Assembly: GCA_009691555.1 (NCBI GenBank)
Contig: SICB01000016.1
Location: 1-12,680, forward strand
From: Patescibacteria group bacterium
Lineage (GTDB): Bacteria; Patescibacteriota; Saccharimonadia; CAILAD01; BJGX01
DNA length: 12,680 bases
Direction of reading: 5' to 3'
Shown here: one piece after another, positions 11,980 to 12,680 of the stretch
How positions within the stretch are numbered: the first letter of the stretch is position 1
Layout of the letters: the number at the start of each line of letters is the position of its first letter
Notes under the pieces: model-generated
Told to the model about the DNA's origin: nothing
The model's database searches: none
Seen by the model: the letters and a program-made list of their open reading frames with translations, nothing else
Translations under genes and position numbers: made by a program

Positions 11980-12680
11980 ATGTCGATTTTTAGTAAAATT
12001 TTTGGCGATCCTAACAATCGCGAAATCAAAAAAGACCACATGATTGTCGTTGAGATTAACGCTCTAGAGCCAGCTATTAAGGCCCTAACCGATAAGCAGC
12101 TATTGGCCAAAACTGACGAATTTAGAGCTCAACTCAAGAAAGGGAAGAAGCTCGATGCGATTTTGCCAGAAGCCTTTGCGGTAGTCAGGGAGGCCTCCAA
12201 GCGAACTCTCGGGCAACGGCAGTTCGACGAGCAGCTAATTGGTGGGATAGTCTTGCACGAAGGCAAAATAGCCGAGATGCGCACCGGAGAGGGCAAAACC
12301 TTGGTTGCAACCCTGCCGCTGTATCTTAACGCACTCGAGGGCAAGGGTGCCCACCTAGTGACCGTCAACGATTATTTGGCACGCGTTGGCGTCGGCTGGA
12401 TGGGCCCGATTTATCATTCGCTGGGGATGACGTCGGCGGTCGTTTTGCCCCAAGGCTGCTATATTTATGACCCCGACTTTTCGGACGACTCGCACCACGA
12501 TGTGCGGCTCCGCCAGCTTCGTCCTGTGACCAAGCAAGAGGCCTACCGGGCGGATATTACCTATGGCACCAATAACGAATTCGGCTTTGATTACTTGCGC
12601 GATAATATGGTTTCGGATCTCAACGAATGCGCTCAGCGCAAGCTCAATTTTGCAATCGTCGATGAGGTAGATTCGATTCT
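11980..12680 (+). CDS. secA: Preprotein translocase ATPase SecA, 3'-truncated by window edge
   Basis: ATP-driven motor that pushes preproteins through the SecYEG channel. 233 residues are visible, open to the window end; the full protein is usually 800 residues or more. MSIFSKIFGD is the usual N-terminal start; LGQRQFDEQLIGGIVLHEGK (78-96) is the family stretch before Walker A, MRTGEGKT (100-107, P-loop TGEGKT). NDYLARVGVGWMGPIYHSLG is the motif following the first strand, and ITYGTNNEFGFDYLRDNM (193-210) and the Walker B DEVD (228-231) are diagnostic. Between LGMTSAVVL and EAYRADITYG is an insertion of about 25 residues with a YDPDF and LRPVTK pattern, compared with E. coli; I recall similar insertions in other phyla. 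TATAAT 7 nt before the ATG suggests a leaderless mRNA. Confidence 0.96.
   Translation, partial: MSIFSKIFGDPNNREIKKDHMIVVEINALEPAIKALTDKQLLAKTDEFRAQLKKGKKLDAILPEAFAVVREASKRTLGQRQFDEQLIGGIVLHEGKIAEMRTGEGKTLVATLPLYLNALEGKGAHLVTVNDYLARVGVGWMGPIYHSLGMTSAVVLPQGCYIYDPDFSDDSHHDVRLRQLRPVTKQEAYRADITYGTNNEFGFDYLRDNMVSDLNECAQRKLNFAIVDEVDSI

Noticed and set aside
11455..12039. 194-codon minus-strand open frame across the serS end, hpf and the secA start
   Set aside because: It runs antisense to three confident genes and their promoters; no motif or SD supports it.
12457..12543. Insertion in SecA before the ITYGTNNE motif as a novel domain
   Set aside because: Insertions with the same YDP...LRPV pattern occur, to my knowledge, in SecA of other phyla; it is a family variant.

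Overview
The window is a gene-dense, single-strand run of housekeeping genes, all on the + strand, with no mobile element, CRISPR array or RNA gene visible. In order it holds rpsB (5' end cut off by the window), tsf, frr, uppS, rseP, mreB, mreC, mreD, a class B penicillin-binding protein 2 gene, greA, a class I (archaeal-type) lysS, serS, a short-form hpf/raiA, and secA (3' end cut off). The longest stretch without a gene is the roughly 170-base greA leader.

Organism: bacterial. My best inference is a Candidate Phyla Radiation (Patescibacteria) member, most likely Saccharibacteria-like. Reasons: (i) the widespread bacterial cluster rpsB-tsf-pyrH-frr-uppS-cdsA-dxr-rseP is present but lacks pyrH, cdsA and dxr, which fits a lineage with reduced nucleotide, lipid and isoprenoid synthesis; (ii) lysyl-tRNA synthetase is the class I form; (iii) several genes look leaderless. 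TGA ends uppS and mreC, so the recoded TGA=Gly lineages (Gracilibacteria, Absconditabacteria) are unlikely. The taxon call is inference, not a database result.

Layout: bases 1-1329 encode ribosomal protein S2 and elongation factor Ts. Bases 1358-3701 encode ribosome recycling factor, undecaprenyl diphosphate synthase (lipid carrier for the cell wall) and a site-2 membrane protease. Bases 3741-8067 are a compact cell-shape operon (MreB filament, MreC and MreD membrane partners, PBP2 transpeptidase) joined by overlapping or abutting genes. greA (transcript-cleavage factor) has its own good promoter and a structured leader. lysS, serS and hpf serve translation and ribosome hibernation, and secA is the protein-export motor.

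The most notable signal is regulatory. There are six exact TATAAT hexamers on the + strand. Four sit 6-8 nt before the ATG of frr, lysS, serS and secA, and mreB has a TAAACT -10 with the same 7-nt spacing. None of these five starts has a usable Shine-Dalgarno sequence, so their mRNAs should begin at or within about 2 nt of the start codon. tsf, greA and hpf instead have clear Shine-Dalgarno sites. The window therefore mixes two initiation modes and probably divides into units rpsB-tsf, frr-uppS-rseP, mreBCD-PBP2, greA, lysS, serS-hpf and secA. I see no unknown multi-gene system here; the novelty is in initiation architecture, the greA leader and gene-cluster pruning.
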